Notes: generated by a model from the sequence alone, not told the origin. Counted from the stretch's first letter, positions 1 to 8,765 are shown. The stretch is DNA of 64,000 nt from SZUA-444 sp965226565 (GCA_965226565.1 CBDDDI010000001.1:124001-188000); one strand, 5' to 3'. Made by a program: numbers and translations.

Positions 1-261
1 AAACAAAATGTGAAAATTAAAGTATTTAATGATGCAGGACTAATTGTTCAAAAAACATTAGCAAAGCAAGTTGAAAGTGATGTTATGTTGGAAACTGAGT
101 TAGAAGCACCAATTAAAGAAGGTCAAGTGGTTGGTAAAATAGATTATAAGGTTGGAGATACTATAATCAGCACAAGTAAAATAATTACAACTGAAGGTGT
201 AAAAAGAATATCAATTAACTATTGTTTTAAGCATTTATTAAATAAGTTGTTAAAAATGTAG
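1..261 (+). CDS. D-alanyl-D-alanine carboxypeptidase, C-terminal end (5' truncated)
   Basis: The reading frame is open to the left edge, so this is the 3' end of a longer gene. The visible 85 or so residues resemble the beta-rich C-terminal domain of penicillin-binding-protein-5-type carboxypeptidases (phrases such as GQVVGKIDYKVGDTII). They end in a short amphipathic, lysine-containing helix (FKHLLNKLLKM) of the kind that anchors DacA/DacF enzymes to the outer face of the membrane. Such enzymes trim the terminal D-alanine from peptidoglycan stem peptides. The catalytic SxxK domain lies outside the window, so the identity rests on the tail alone. Whether it is the vegetative or the sporulation (DacF/DacB) paralogue cannot be told. 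Confidence 0.75.
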   Translation, partial: KQNVKIKVFNDAGLIVQKTLAKQVESDVMLETELEAPIKEGQVVGKIDYKVGDTIISTSKIITTEGVKRISINYCFKHLLNKLLKM

Positions 262-313
262 AAAATTTATGTATATTTTATACAATTTTATAGAGATATA
301 TTGAAAAAACAAC

Positions 314-342
314 TTGCAATAATCAATAATTTATAGTAAAAT
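314..342 (+). promoter_or_regulatory. Probable sigma-A promoter of pgi
   Basis: A -35 box TTGCAA (314-319) and a -10 box TAAAAT (337-342) are separated by 17 bp, with the start codon of pgi 31 bp further on. The 13-mer TTTATAGTAAAAT that ends in the -10 box recurs in the pyrH promoter. Confidence 0.6.
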
Positions 343-373
343 GAAAGTAGTAAAAGAGTAGAGGAGTTATTAA

Positions 374-1711
374 ATGTCACTAAATATTAATACTAAATAT
401 CTTAAAGACTTTGTAAGTCAAGAAGAAATCGAAGGAATTAAGCCTCAAATTGAGGCTGCTCATAATACTTTGAATAACAAATCAGGTCTAGGAAATGATT
501 TTTTAGGTTGGACTAATTTGCCAACTGATTATGACAAAGAAGAATTTGAAAGAATTAAAGCAGCAGCAAATAGAATAAAAGAAAAAGCTGATATTCTTAT
601 TGTTATAGGTATAGGTGGTTCATATCTTGGAGCAAGAGCAACAATTGAATTACTAAAATCTCCTTTTTATAACAATATGAAAAAAGACACACCAGATATC
701 TATTTTGTAGGTAATAATATAAATCCAACATATTTGAGTGAAATTTTATCAATATGTGAAGGTAAAGATATAGCAGTGAACGTTATTTCTAAATCAGGAA
801 CAACAACAGAACCTGCACTTGCTTTTAGAATGTTTAAAGATTTGCTTGAAAAAAAATATGGTAAAGAAGAAGCAAAAACAAGAATTTTTGCAACTACAGA
901 TAAATCAAAAGGAACTTTAAAAGAGCTTTCAGATGTAGAAGGATATGAAACTTTTGTAATTGCAGATGATATAGGTGGACGTTTTTCAGTTTTAACAGCT
1001 GTAGGATTGTTGCCAATAGCAGTAGCTGGTTGTGATATTGACGCACTTATGAAAGGTGCAAGAAATGCACAAGAAAAACTAGCAGAAAATAATGATGAAA
1101 ATGATTGTTACAAATATGCAGCAATTAGAAATATACTATACAGAAAAAATAAATCTGTAGAAATGTTAGTAACTTATGAACCAAGCTTTTTAATGATGTC
1201 AGAATGGTTTAAACAACTTTTTGGCGAAAGTGAAGGTAAAGATAATAAAGGAATATTCCCAACAGCAGCAACATTTTCTACTGATTTACATTCACTTGGT
1301 CAATTTATTCAAGATGGATCAAAAATTATGTTTGAAACTGTTCTTGATATAAAGAAACCAAAACAAGATATTTTCCTTGAAGATGATAAAGAAAATCTTG
1401 ATGGATTAAATTTCTTGACAAATCAAAATATGTCAGTGGTAAATAGAAAGGCTCTTGAAGGAACAATTTTGGCTCATACAGAAGGTGGAGTACCAAATAT
1501 AGTTCTTGAAATGGAAGAAATAAATGAATTTAATGTTGGTTATTTAATTTATTTCTTTGAAAAAGCTTGTGCGATTAGTGGATATATGCTTGGTGTGAAT
1601 CCATTTAATCAACCAGGAGTAGAAAGTTATAAGAAAAACATGTTTGCTTTACTTGGTAAACCTGGTTATGAGTCACAAAAAGCTGAGCTTGAGGCAAAGC
1701 TCAAAGATTAA
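374..1711 (+). CDS. pgi: Glucose-6-phosphate isomerase
   Basis: This cytosolic enzyme interconverts glucose 6-phosphate and fructose 6-phosphate at the entry to glycolysis. The 445-residue length is normal for the short bacterial PGI class. The family signature DIGGRFSVLTAVGLLP lies near residues 198-213, the catalytic loop GESEGKDNKGIFP near 283-295, and the conserved C-terminal lysine segment GVESYKKN near 415-422. The ATG is preceded by GAGGAG at 361-366. It has its own promoter and no obvious terminator before the next small gene, with which it may be cotranscribed. Confidence 0.97.
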   Translation: MSLNINTKYLKDFVSQEEIEGIKPQIEAAHNTLNNKSGLGNDFLGWTNLPTDYDKEEFERIKAAANRIKEKADILIVIGIGGSYLGARATIELLKSPFYNNMKKDTPDIYFVGNNINPTYLSEILSICEGKDIAVNVISKSGTTTEPALAFRMFKDLLEKKYGKEEAKTRIFATTDKSKGTLKELSDVEGYETFVIADDIGGRFSVLTAVGLLPIAVAGCDIDALMKGARNAQEKLAENNDENDCYKYAAIRNILYRKNKSVEMLVTYEPSFLMMSEWFKQLFGESEGKDNKGIFPTAATFSTDLHSLGQFIQDGSKIMFETVLDIKKPKQDIFLEDDKENLDGLNFLTNQNMSVVNRKALEGTILAHTEGGVPNIVLEMEEINEFNVGYLIYFFEKACAISGYMLGVNPFNQPGVESYKKNMFALLGKPGYESQKAELEAKLKD

Positions 1712-1774
1712 TTTTGTCCTAAAGTATTATTACTTTGGAAATATATTGCTTTACAGCGAGAATGGAGTGTTACT

Positions 1775-2176
1775 ATGATTAAACTAATAACAGGAAAAAA
1801 AGGTAGTGGCAAGACTAAAATTTTGATTGACATGATTAAACAAGAATCTAAGAAAACTAATGGCAATATTGTGTGTATAGAAAAAGGCACAAAATTGACA
1901 TATGATATTCCTCACTCGGTAAGGCTTACAGATATTGACGAATTTGATATAAAAAACTTTGATGGTTTTTATGGTTTTTTAGCTGGAATGTTGGCAGGAA
2001 ATTTTGATATATCAGAAGTGTTTGTTGATTCCATATTAAAAGTAGGCGGAAATAATCTTGACGAACTAGGCAAAATGTTTGAAAAAGTTGATAAAATATC
2101 AAAAAATGTAAAAATAGTATTTACAGTGTCTGCTGATAGTTCTGAATTACCTGAAAGTGTAAAATCGTTTCTATAA
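1775..2176 (+). CDS. Small P-loop ATPase of unknown function
   Basis: This 133-residue protein opens with a beta strand and a clear Walker A motif, GKKGSGKT, at residues 7-14. A hydrophobic strand ending in aspartate (ISEVFVDSI) could serve as Walker B. The rest looks like a minimal alpha/beta nucleotide-binding domain with no fused domain and no membrane segment. I recall similar stand-alone ATP-binding proteins in Clostridia but know of no assigned function. It sits 63 bp after pgi and before the yceD promoter. GGAG at 1764-1767 supports the ATG. NTP binding is a firm inference; the cellular role is unknown. Confidence 0.75.
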   Translation: MIKLITGKKGSGKTKILIDMIKQESKKTNGNIVCIEKGTKLTYDIPHSVRLTDIDEFDIKNFDGFYGFLAGMLAGNFDISEVFVDSILKVGGNNLDELGKMFEKVDKISKNVKIVFTVSADSSELPESVKSFL

Positions 2177-2203
2177 TAATTCACAGTGTATTATAAAAAA
2201 CAG

Positions 2204-2232
2204 TTGACAAGTAGTACTAAAAAATATATAAT
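2204..2232 (+). promoter_or_regulatory. Consensus sigma-A promoter of yceD-rpmF
   Basis: A perfect -35 box TTGACA (2204-2209) and a perfect -10 box TATAAT (2227-2232) are spaced by 17 bp. A second TATAAT at 2232-2237 overlaps the first. This is the best-matching promoter in the window, as expected for a ribosomal protein transcript. Confidence 0.85.
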
Positions 2233-2260
2233 ATAATTTGTGATGTTCTGAGGTGAAATA

Positions 2261-2707
2261 GTGGTACTACAATTAAAACAACTTTTTAATATTCCGGGAG
2301 AAAAAAGCTCTTTTGAGTTTGAAATAACGGAAGAAAAATTAAAAGAATATGTCTCGTATTATTTTGTTTCTCCAATTGCAATACATGGCACTCTTGTAAA
2401 TAGGGCAGGAGCGGTTTCACTCGACTACTCTGTACAATTTACTATGAACCAAAGTTGCGACAGATGTCTTAGCGAGTTTAATCGTGAGTATACATTTGAT
2501 TTTAATCATTTATTGGTTAGATTTGCAAATGAGGATGTAGATTTATATATTGAATGTCCTGACGATACTCTAGATTTAACCGAATTGGCTATGTCAGATA
2601 TTCTTTTACAGCTACCGACAAAGATTCTTTGCAAAGTGGATTGTAAAGGTTTGTGTCAATTTTGCGGGAAGAATAAAAACACAGAAGAATGTAACTGTGA
2701 GAATTAA
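2261..2707 (+). CDS. yceD: DUF177 (YceD-type) protein
   Basis: This 148-residue protein belongs to the DUF177/YceD family, which is nearly always encoded directly upstream of rpmF and has been linked to 23S rRNA accumulation in bacteria and plastids. Two cysteine groups are visible: SCDRC near residues 66-70 and a C-terminal cluster (CKVDCKGLCQFCG, then CNC), so it probably binds zinc. The start is GTG at 2261, chosen because GAGGTGAA lies at 2250-2257. It is cotranscribed with rpmF from the consensus promoter just upstream. Confidence 0.9.
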   Translation: MVLQLKQLFNIPGEKSSFEFEITEEKLKEYVSYYFVSPIAIHGTLVNRAGAVSLDYSVQFTMNQSCDRCLSEFNREYTFDFNHLLVRFANEDVDLYIECPDDTLDLTELAMSDILLQLPTKILCKVDCKGLCQFCGKNKNTEECNCEN

Positions 2708-2761
2708 TAGCCATAAATTTTTTATGAAATAAATATTACCCTATATAAGGAGGTGCCATAA

Positions 2762-2944
2762 ATGGCAGTACCAAAGAGAAAAGTCTCCAAAGCAAGACGT
2801 GATAAAAGACGTTCATCAGTTTGGAAATTAGATGCACCTGCATTCAGCAAATGTACAAACTGTGGTGCTTTGACTGTTCCTCACAGAGTTTGTAAGGAAT
2901 GTGGATATTATAAAGGCGTCCAAGTAATTAACAAAGAAGCGTAA
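2762..2944 (+). CDS. rpmF: 50S ribosomal protein L32
   Basis: This 60-residue basic protein of the large ribosomal subunit begins MAVPKRKVSKARRDKRR and carries the zinc-ribbon pairs CTNC and CKEC, so it is the zinc-containing C+ form. A strong AAGGAGGTG ribosome binding site lies at 2748-2756. It is the last gene of the yceD-rpmF transcript and is followed by an intrinsic terminator. Confidence 0.98.
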   Translation: MAVPKRKVSKARRDKRRSSVWKLDAPAFSKCTNCGALTVPHRVCKECGYYKGVQVINKEA

Positions 2945-2967
2945 AAATTACTTATTTCTGAAAATTA

Positions 2968-2995
2968 GAGGAGGAGAAATCCTTCTCTTTTTTTT
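2968..2995 (+). terminator. Intrinsic terminator after rpmF
   Basis: A 7-bp stem (GAGGAGG at 2968-2974 with CCTTCTC at 2981-2987, one G-U pair) and a 6-nt loop are followed by eight T residues. Its last T lies only 24 bp before the ATG of the next gene, so read-through probably feeds the following operon. Confidence 0.75.
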
Positions 2996-3019
2996 GAATA
3001 ATTGAGCAGGAGGCGTCTT

Positions 3020-4321
3020 ATGAGTGTAAAAATAAATGCTGTACAAAAAAAGTCAATAGCTAGTAAATATAAAATAAAAGCTAATGATATATTATTAAAA
3101 ATTAATGGACATGAAATTAATGACGTGCTTGATTATATGTTTTATGTAGCAGAAAATAATATAGAAATTGAATATTCTCATAAAGGTAAGAATAAAAATA
3201 TAAAGATTAAGAAAAGTGAATATGATGATTTAGGTTTAGAATTTTCTACTTTTCTTATGGATAATAAAAAAAGTTGTCATAATAAATGTGCATTTTGTTT
3301 TATTGATCAAATGCCACCAAATATGAGAGAAACTTTGTATTTTAAAGATGATGATGTGAGATTGTCATTTTTACATGGAAATTATGTGACTTTAACAAAT
3401 TTAAGTGATAATGATATTAAACGTATAATTGATATGCGTTTGAATATAAATGTATCAGTTCATACTACAAATCCAGAATTAAGATGTAAGATGATGAATA
3501 ATAAATTTGCAGGTGATAAACTTAAATATCTTAAGATGATGGCTGATGCGAATTTGCTTATAAATTGTCAGATTGTGCTTTGTCCTGGATTAAATGATGG
3601 TGATGAACTTGAAAGAACGCTTACTGATTTAGGTAATATGCATCCTGCTATTACTTCAGTAGCAGTTGTACCTGTTGGTTTGTCTAAATTTCGAGATGGT
3701 TTATTTCCTTTAGTTTCATTTACTAAAAAAACTGCAAATGATGCTTTGGATTTAATTGAAAAAAAGCAAAATGAGTTTTTTGAAAAATTTGGTACAAAAC
3801 TTGTGTTTCCATCAGATGAATTTTTTCTTACTGCTGAAAGAGAAATTCCGGATGATAAATATTATGAAGATTATTCTCAATATGAGAATGGAGTTGGATT
3901 AATAAGAGTTTTAGTTGATGAATTTTCTAGTGCTTTGGATGAATGTGATCTTAAAGATAAAACATCAAAAGTTTCAATTGCTACAGGTTTTGCAGCAGAA
4001 AATACGATTAATTATTTAGTAAAAAAGCTTAAAAATAAATATTCTGATGTGGAATGTAATGTATATTCGATTAAAAATGAATTTTTTGGTGAAAGTATAA
4101 CTGTTGCAGGATTAATAACTGGTCAAGATTTAATAAATCAATTAAAAGATAAAGATTTAGGAAAATATTTAATAATTCCATCTGTTATGCTTAAATCAGA
4201 TGAAAATATTTTTCTTGATGATTATACTTTGGAAGAAGTTGAAAAAGAATTAAATATTCATATTGTTGCAATAAATAATACAGGTCAAGATTTACTTAAT
4301 GCAATAATAGGAAATTTATAA
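3020..4321 (+). CDS. DUF512 / PDZ-domain radical SAM protein (TIGR03279 type)
   Basis: This 433-residue protein starts with a PDZ-like domain (about residues 1-70), followed by a radical-SAM-like segment with cysteines C86, C90 and C93 (CHNKCAFC) and a C-terminal DUF512 region. The layout matches the TIGR03279 family of putative FeS enzymes, common in Firmicutes and cyanobacteria and of unknown substrate. The ATG at 3020 is preferred over an upstream TTG at 3002 because AGGAGG (3008-3013) sits seven bases before it. It leads an operon with der, plsY and gpsA, an order conserved in Clostridia; the stop lies 12 bp before der. Confidence 0.9.
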   Translation: MSVKINAVQKKSIASKYKIKANDILLKINGHEINDVLDYMFYVAENNIEIEYSHKGKNKNIKIKKSEYDDLGLEFSTFLMDNKKSCHNKCAFCFIDQMPPNMRETLYFKDDDVRLSFLHGNYVTLTNLSDNDIKRIIDMRLNINVSVHTTNPELRCKMMNNKFAGDKLKYLKMMADANLLINCQIVLCPGLNDGDELERTLTDLGNMHPAITSVAVVPVGLSKFRDGLFPLVSFTKKTANDALDLIEKKQNEFFEKFGTKLVFPSDEFFLTAEREIPDDKYYEDYSQYENGVGLIRVLVDEFSSALDECDLKDKTSKVSIATGFAAENTINYLVKKLKNKYSDVECNVYSIKNEFFGESITVAGLITGQDLINQLKDKDLGKYLIIPSVMLKSDENIFLDDYTLEEVEKELNIHIVAINNTGQDLLNAIIGNL

Positions 4322-4333
4322 GGAGTTGAAAAA

Positions 4334-5662
4334 ATGTCATTACCTGTTGTAGCAGTAGTTGGTAGACCAAATGTAGGAAAATCAACATTGTTTAACAAAT
4401 TAATAGGTCAAAGGCTTTCTATTGTAGAAGATACGCCTGGAGTAACTAGAGATAGAATTTATTCAAAATGTGAATGGTTAGGACATGAGTTTATGCTTGT
4501 GGATACTGGAGGAATTGAACCAAATACAGATGATATAATTCTTTCTCAAATGAGAAGGCAAGCGGAAGTTGCTATAGTTAAAGCTGATGTAATAATACTT
4601 GTAACAGATTTGAAATGTGGAGTTACAGCTAATGATTATGAAGTTGCATCTATGCTTCAAAAATCAGGAAAACCAATAATTTTATGTGTAAATAAATGTG
4701 ATGCATTAGGTGAACCAAAACCTGAGTTTTATGAGTTTTATAATTTAGGACTAGGCGATCCAATTGGAGTTTCATCAGTTCATGGACACGGAACTGGAGA
4801 TTTACTAGATGAAGTATTAAAATATCTTCCTGAATCAAAAGAAGACTATGGTGAAGATTATATTAAAGTTGCTGTTATAGGAAAACCTAACGTTGGTAAA
4901 TCTTCAATTATAAATAAGATTGCAGGAGAAGAGCGTCTTATTGTTTCTAATATTGCTGGAACAACAAGAGATGCAACAGATACTGTAATTGAAAATGATT
5001 CTGGAAAATTTGTGTTTATTGATACTGCTGGAATTAGAAAAAAATCTAAAGTTTTAGAGAGTATTGAAAGATATAGTGTGTTAAGATCATATATGGCTGT
5101 GGATAGAGCTGATGTAGCAGTAATTGTTATAGATGCTTTAGTTGGATTTACAGAACAAGATTCAAAAGTAGCTGGATATGCTCATGAACAAGGAAAAGCA
5201 TGTATTGTTGCTGTTAATAAATGGGATGCAATAGAAAAAGAAACAGGAACTATGGAAGATTACAGAAGAAAATTACAAGAACAATTTAGTTTTATGTCAT
5301 ATGTTCCATTTGTATTTATATCAGCTAAAACAGGACAAAGACTAGATAAATTATACAAATTAATTACTTTTGTAAATGATCAAAATTCAATTAGAATTTC
5401 AACAGGAAAATTAAATGATATTTTAGCTTATGCAACAGCAAGAGTTCAACCTCCATCTGATAAAGGAAGAAGACTTAAAATATATTATATGACTCAACCT
5501 TCAACAAAACCACCAACATTTGTTTCTTTTGTAAACAGAGCTGATTTATTCCATTTTTCATATCAAAGATATATAGAAAATCAAATTAGAGAAGTTTTTG
5601 GGCTTGAAGGAACACCAGTTAGATTTATTGTTCGTGAACGTGATAAAAATGATATTAAATAA
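4334..5662 (+). CDS. der: Ribosome-associated GTPase Der (EngA)
   Basis: Der is an essential GTPase with two tandem G domains that acts in 50S subunit maturation. The first P-loop GRPNVGKS is at residues 10-17 and the second, GKPNVGKS, near 183-190. DTPG, DTAG and NKxD motifs follow in each half, and a KH-like RNA-binding domain closes the 442-residue protein. The length is typical. The ATG follows AAGGAG (4319-4324). Its operon with plsY and gpsA links ribosome assembly with phospholipid precursor synthesis. Confidence 0.97.
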   Translation: MSLPVVAVVGRPNVGKSTLFNKLIGQRLSIVEDTPGVTRDRIYSKCEWLGHEFMLVDTGGIEPNTDDIILSQMRRQAEVAIVKADVIILVTDLKCGVTANDYEVASMLQKSGKPIILCVNKCDALGEPKPEFYEFYNLGLGDPIGVSSVHGHGTGDLLDEVLKYLPESKEDYGEDYIKVAVIGKPNVGKSSIINKIAGEERLIVSNIAGTTRDATDTVIENDSGKFVFIDTAGIRKKSKVLESIERYSVLRSYMAVDRADVAVIVIDALVGFTEQDSKVAGYAHEQGKACIVAVNKWDAIEKETGTMEDYRRKLQEQFSFMSYVPFVFISAKTGQRLDKLYKLITFVNDQNSIRISTGKLNDILAYATARVQPPSDKGRRLKIYYMTQPSTKPPTFVSFVNRADLFHFSYQRYIENQIREVFGLEGTPVRFIVRERDKNDIK

Positions 5663-5677
5663 TAAGGGGTGCTTAAT

Positions 5678-6322
5678 TTGACTACATTGTTAATTGCAAT
5701 AGCCATTTCTGTAGTATTCTCGTATCTATTGGGAAGTGTAAACTCCTCAATAGTTGTTGTTAGATTACTTGAAAAAGTTGATATAAGAGATTATGGAAGT
5801 AAAAATGCAGGACTTACTAATACTTTAAGAGTTTTTGGAAAAAAAGCTGCATTGTTTACTTTAATATCTGATTTGTTTAAAGGTGTTATTGCAGTTTTAA
5901 TTTCAAGATTAATTGCTAGTTTATTTGGTGTTGATAATACATTATTAGTTGGATATTTCGGAGGATTATTTGCAATTATAGGACATATTTTTCCTGTGTT
6001 TTATAAATTTAAAGGTGGAAAAGGTGTTTTAATCGCTGCTACAACTCTTTTAGCACTAGATCCACTTACATTTTTTGTAGTAATTCCATTTTTTGCAATT
6101 ATATTATTTTTCACAAGATATGTGTCAGTGTCATCAATGTTAGCTGCAATATTTTATCCAATAGCAACATATTTTTTGCAGCTATTAAGAGATTTTAATA
6201 ATCCACATATAAACGCATTGTTTGCAGCGATTATTTCTGTTATAATAATAATATTGCATATTCCAAATATAAAGAGATTGAAAAATGGCACAGAAAATAA
6301 ATTTTTATTTTCAAAAAAATAA
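5678..6322 (+). CDS. plsY: Acyl-phosphate:glycerol-3-phosphate acyltransferase
   Basis: PlsY is a multi-pass membrane enzyme that transfers an acyl group from acyl phosphate to glycerol 3-phosphate, the first committed step of phospholipid synthesis. The conserved motifs GSKNAGLTNTLR and GHIFPVFYKFKGGKGV are present, with five or so hydrophobic segments over 214 residues. TTG at 5678 is chosen as the start because AAGGGGTG (5664-5671) lies six bases before it; a GTG at 5669 would overlap the ribosome binding site. It is followed directly by gpsA, which makes its substrate. Confidence 0.93.
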   Translation: MTTLLIAIAISVVFSYLLGSVNSSIVVVRLLEKVDIRDYGSKNAGLTNTLRVFGKKAALFTLISDLFKGVIAVLISRLIASLFGVDNTLLVGYFGGLFAIIGHIFPVFYKFKGGKGVLIAATTLLALDPLTFFVVIPFFAIILFFTRYVSVSSMLAAIFYPIATYFLQLLRDFNNPHINALFAAIISVIIIILHIPNIKRLKNGTENKFLFSKK

Positions 6323-6334
6323 GGGAGGAATAAT

Positions 6335-7336
6335 ATGGCTAATATAGTTATTTTGGGATCTGGCGGCTTTGGAACAAGTCTAGCAGTTATGCTTAACAAC
6401 AATGATCATGAAGTTACTCTTTGGTCTGCATTTACTAATGAAATAGAGGCAATTAGAAAAGATGGAGAACATAAAAAATTGTTACCTGGTCATGTTATTT
6501 CTAAAGATATTAAATTGTCAACTGATATAAGCTGTACTAAAAATGCAGATATAGTGATTTTTGCAATACCATCCGGATTTGTGAGAAAAATTGCAAAACA
6601 AGCTATTCCTTATATTAGTAAAAAAACAATAATTGTTAACGTAGGAAAAGGCTTGGAAGATAAAACATTAAATAGGCTTAGTGTAGTTTTATCTGAAGAA
6701 TTTTCTGAAAATAAGATTGTTGTATTATCAGGACCATCTCATGCAGAAGAAGTTGTATTGTCAATGCCTACAACTGTAGTAGCTTCTGGTAATGATAGAG
6801 ATTCTGTAGTATATGTGCAAGAAACATTATCAAATTTGTATTTTAGAATATATATTAGTGATGATGTTGTTGGATGTGAGCTTGGTGGAGCGTTAAAAAA
6901 TATTATTGCATTAGCTGCAGGAATTTGTGATGGAATGGGTTATGGCGATAATACAAAAGCAGCTTTAATGACTAGAGGAATGGCTGAAATAGCTCGTTTA
7001 GGTGCAGCACTTGGTGCAAAAACTGAGACTTTTGCTGGCTTAACAGGAGTAGGAGATTTAATAGTAACATGTACTAGTATGCATAGCCGTAATAGAAGAG
7101 CTGGAATTTTGATAGGCAAAGGAACTGAACCATCAAAAGCAGTTGAAGAAATAGGAACTGTAGAAGGATACACTTGTGCAAAAGTTGCGTATGAACTTGC
7201 AATGCAAACAGGTATAGAAATGCCAATAACATCAAATTTATATGCGATTTTGTTTGAAGGTAAAGATTTAAAAAATGCATTAAAAGAATTAATGGGAAGA
7301 CCAAAAAAGTGTGAAGTAGAAACTAGTTGGCTTTAA
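6335..7336 (+). CDS. gpsA: Glycerol-3-phosphate dehydrogenase [NAD(P)+]
   Basis: This cytosolic enzyme reduces dihydroxyacetone phosphate to glycerol 3-phosphate, the backbone for PlsY. A Rossmann nucleotide-binding motif GSGGFGTS lies at residues 8-15. The catalytic-lysine region ALKNIIALAAGICDG lies near 185-200, followed by the conserved NTKAALMTRGMAE. The 333-residue length is normal. GGGAGGA precedes the ATG. It is the last gene of the DUF512-der-plsY-gpsA operon; only a weak, T-rich possible stop signal follows (around 7368-7374). Confidence 0.97.
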   Translation: MANIVILGSGGFGTSLAVMLNNNDHEVTLWSAFTNEIEAIRKDGEHKKLLPGHVISKDIKLSTDISCTKNADIVIFAIPSGFVRKIAKQAIPYISKKTIIVNVGKGLEDKTLNRLSVVLSEEFSENKIVVLSGPSHAEEVVLSMPTTVVASGNDRDSVVYVQETLSNLYFRIYISDDVVGCELGGALKNIIALAAGICDGMGYGDNTKAALMTRGMAEIARLGAALGAKTETFAGLTGVGDLIVTCTSMHSRNRRAGILIGKGTEPSKAVEEIGTVEGYTCAKVAYELAMQTGIEMPITSNLYAILFEGKDLKNALKELMGRPKKCEVETSWL

Positions 7337-7395
7337 AAAACAATCATATGTTATATTGTAATGTAAGTTTTTTTAATATATAATTTAAATTTTTC

Positions 7396-7424
7396 TTTAC
7401 ATAACACATGATTTATAGTAAAAT
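7396..7424 (+). promoter_or_regulatory. Probable sigma-A promoter of the pyrH-polC operon
   Basis: A -35 box TTTACA (7396-7401) and a -10 box TAAAAT (7419-7424) are spaced by 17 bp. The -10 box is embedded in TTTATAGTAAAAT, the same 13-mer as at the pgi promoter. Confidence 0.6.
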
Positions 7425-7477
7425 ATTTTAAGAGTGTTTTACAATGACAGATATGTAACAAAATAAGGGGTGTAGAT

Positions 7478-8188
7478 ATGAAGCCAAAATATAAACGTAT
7501 TTTGCTTAAATTAAGTGGAGAAGCACTTGCTGGAAGCAAAAAATTTGGACTTGATTATGACGTTATAAAAGAAATGTGTGTAAGCATAAAAAAATGTACT
7601 GAGCTAGGAGTAGAAATAGCAATCGTAGTAGGTGGCGGTAATTTCTGGCGTGGTAGAAGTAGTGGAGCGATGGATAGAACAAGAGCTGATCATATGGGAA
7701 TGCTTGCTACAACTATGAATGCACTAGCTGTTGCAGATTCTTTAGAGGATTTAGGTGTAGTAGTAAGAGTACAAACAGCTATTTCAATGCAACAAGTTGC
7801 AGAACCATATATAAGAAATCGTGCAATGAGACATTTGCAAAAAGGTAGAGTTGTTATATTTGGTTGTGGAACAGGAAATCCATTTTTCTCAACAGATACA
7901 GCATCAGCATTAAGAGCTGCAGAAATTGAAGCTGATATATTCTTTAAAGCAACAATGGTTGATGGTGTGTATGATAAAGATCCAAACAAATTTGAGGGCG
8001 CAAAGAAATATGATAATTTAACTTTTAATGATATTTTTGTCAATAATCTAGCTGTAATGGATAATACAGCAGCAACATTATGTAAAGATAACAACATTCC
8101 TATACTTGTATTTAATTTAAATAGACCTGATAATATTTATGACGCATTAGTGGGAGAGAATGTTGGAACATTAGTTAAAGGGGAGTAA
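7478..8188 (+). CDS. pyrH: Uridylate kinase
   Basis: This bacterial UMP kinase phosphorylates UMP to UDP in pyrimidine nucleotide synthesis; it belongs to the amino acid kinase fold rather than the NMP kinase fold. The phosphate-binding start KLSGEAL, the glycine-rich VVGGGNFWRG and the late ATMVDGVYDKDP segment are all present in 236 residues. AGGGGTG precedes the ATG. It heads the pyrH-frr-uppS-cdsA-dxr-rseP-ispG-polC series, a classic bacterial order. Confidence 0.97.
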   Translation: MKPKYKRILLKLSGEALAGSKKFGLDYDVIKEMCVSIKKCTELGVEIAIVVGGGNFWRGRSSGAMDRTRADHMGMLATTMNALAVADSLEDLGVVVRVQTAISMQQVAEPYIRNRAMRHLQKGRVVIFGCGTGNPFFSTDTASALRAAEIEADIFFKATMVDGVYDKDPNKFEGAKKYDNLTFNDIFVNNLAVMDNTAATLCKDNNIPILVFNLNRPDNIYDALVGENVGTLVKGE

Positions 8189-8192
8189 ATTT

Positions 8193-8747
8193 ATGAAAGA
8201 ACAAATGAATATAACTAAAGAAAAAATGCAAAAAACAATAAATGCGTTACAAAATGAACTTGCAACAATTCGAGCTGGAAGAGCAAATCCAGCAGTTTTG
8301 GATAAAATTTTAGTTGATTATTATGGTTCTCCAACACCAATAAATCAAATGGCAGCTATTTCGATAGCAGAAGCAAGAATTTTAGTAATTCAGCCTTGGG
8401 ATAAATCTACATTACCTTTAATTGAAAAAGCTATCCAAGCTTCTGATCTTGGAATTAATCCAGCAAATGATGGAACTGTTTTGAGAATTACTTTTCCTCA
8501 ATTAACAGAAGAAAGAAGAAAAGAGCTTGTAAAAGATATTCATAAAAATGGTGAAGATAGTAAAATTTCTATTCGTTCAATAAGAAGAGACACAATAGAA
8601 AAATTTAAATCAATGAAAAAATCAAGCGAAATAACAGAAGATGATTTAAAAAATTGTGAAAAGGAAGTACAAAATTTAACTGATAAGTTTGTAAAAGAAG
8701 TTGATAATGTAATTTCTGATAAAGAAAAGGAAATTCTTTCAATATAA
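8193..8747 (+). CDS. frr: Ribosome recycling factor
   Basis: RRF works with EF-G to split post-termination ribosomes. The 184-residue sequence shows the family hallmarks LATIRAGRANPAVLD near residues 20-34, the TPINQMA segment, and a long C-terminal three-helix-bundle arm (SIRSIRRDTIEKFK). The gene lies four bases after pyrH, with AAAGGGGAG overlapping the pyrH stop. The neighbourhood is the standard one. Confidence 0.97.
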   Translation: MKEQMNITKEKMQKTINALQNELATIRAGRANPAVLDKILVDYYGSPTPINQMAAISIAEARILVIQPWDKSTLPLIEKAIQASDLGINPANDGTVLRITFPQLTEERRKELVKDIHKNGEDSKISIRSIRRDTIEKFKSMKKSSEITEDDLKNCEKEVQNLTDKFVKEVDNVISDKEKEILSI

Positions 8748-8765
8748 TCTTTATGGAGGCTTTCT

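Noticed and set aside
1717..1739. Hairpin CCTAAAGTA/TACTTTGG after pgi as a terminator
   Set aside because: The stem is short with a mismatch and no T-run follows.
7690..8097. 135-residue ORF antisense to pyrH
   Set aside because: It mirrors a well-supported gene in another frame, has no ribosome binding site and resembles nothing known; the same applies to other antisense ORFs over pgi, cdsA, dxr, mltG, mutL and gatC.
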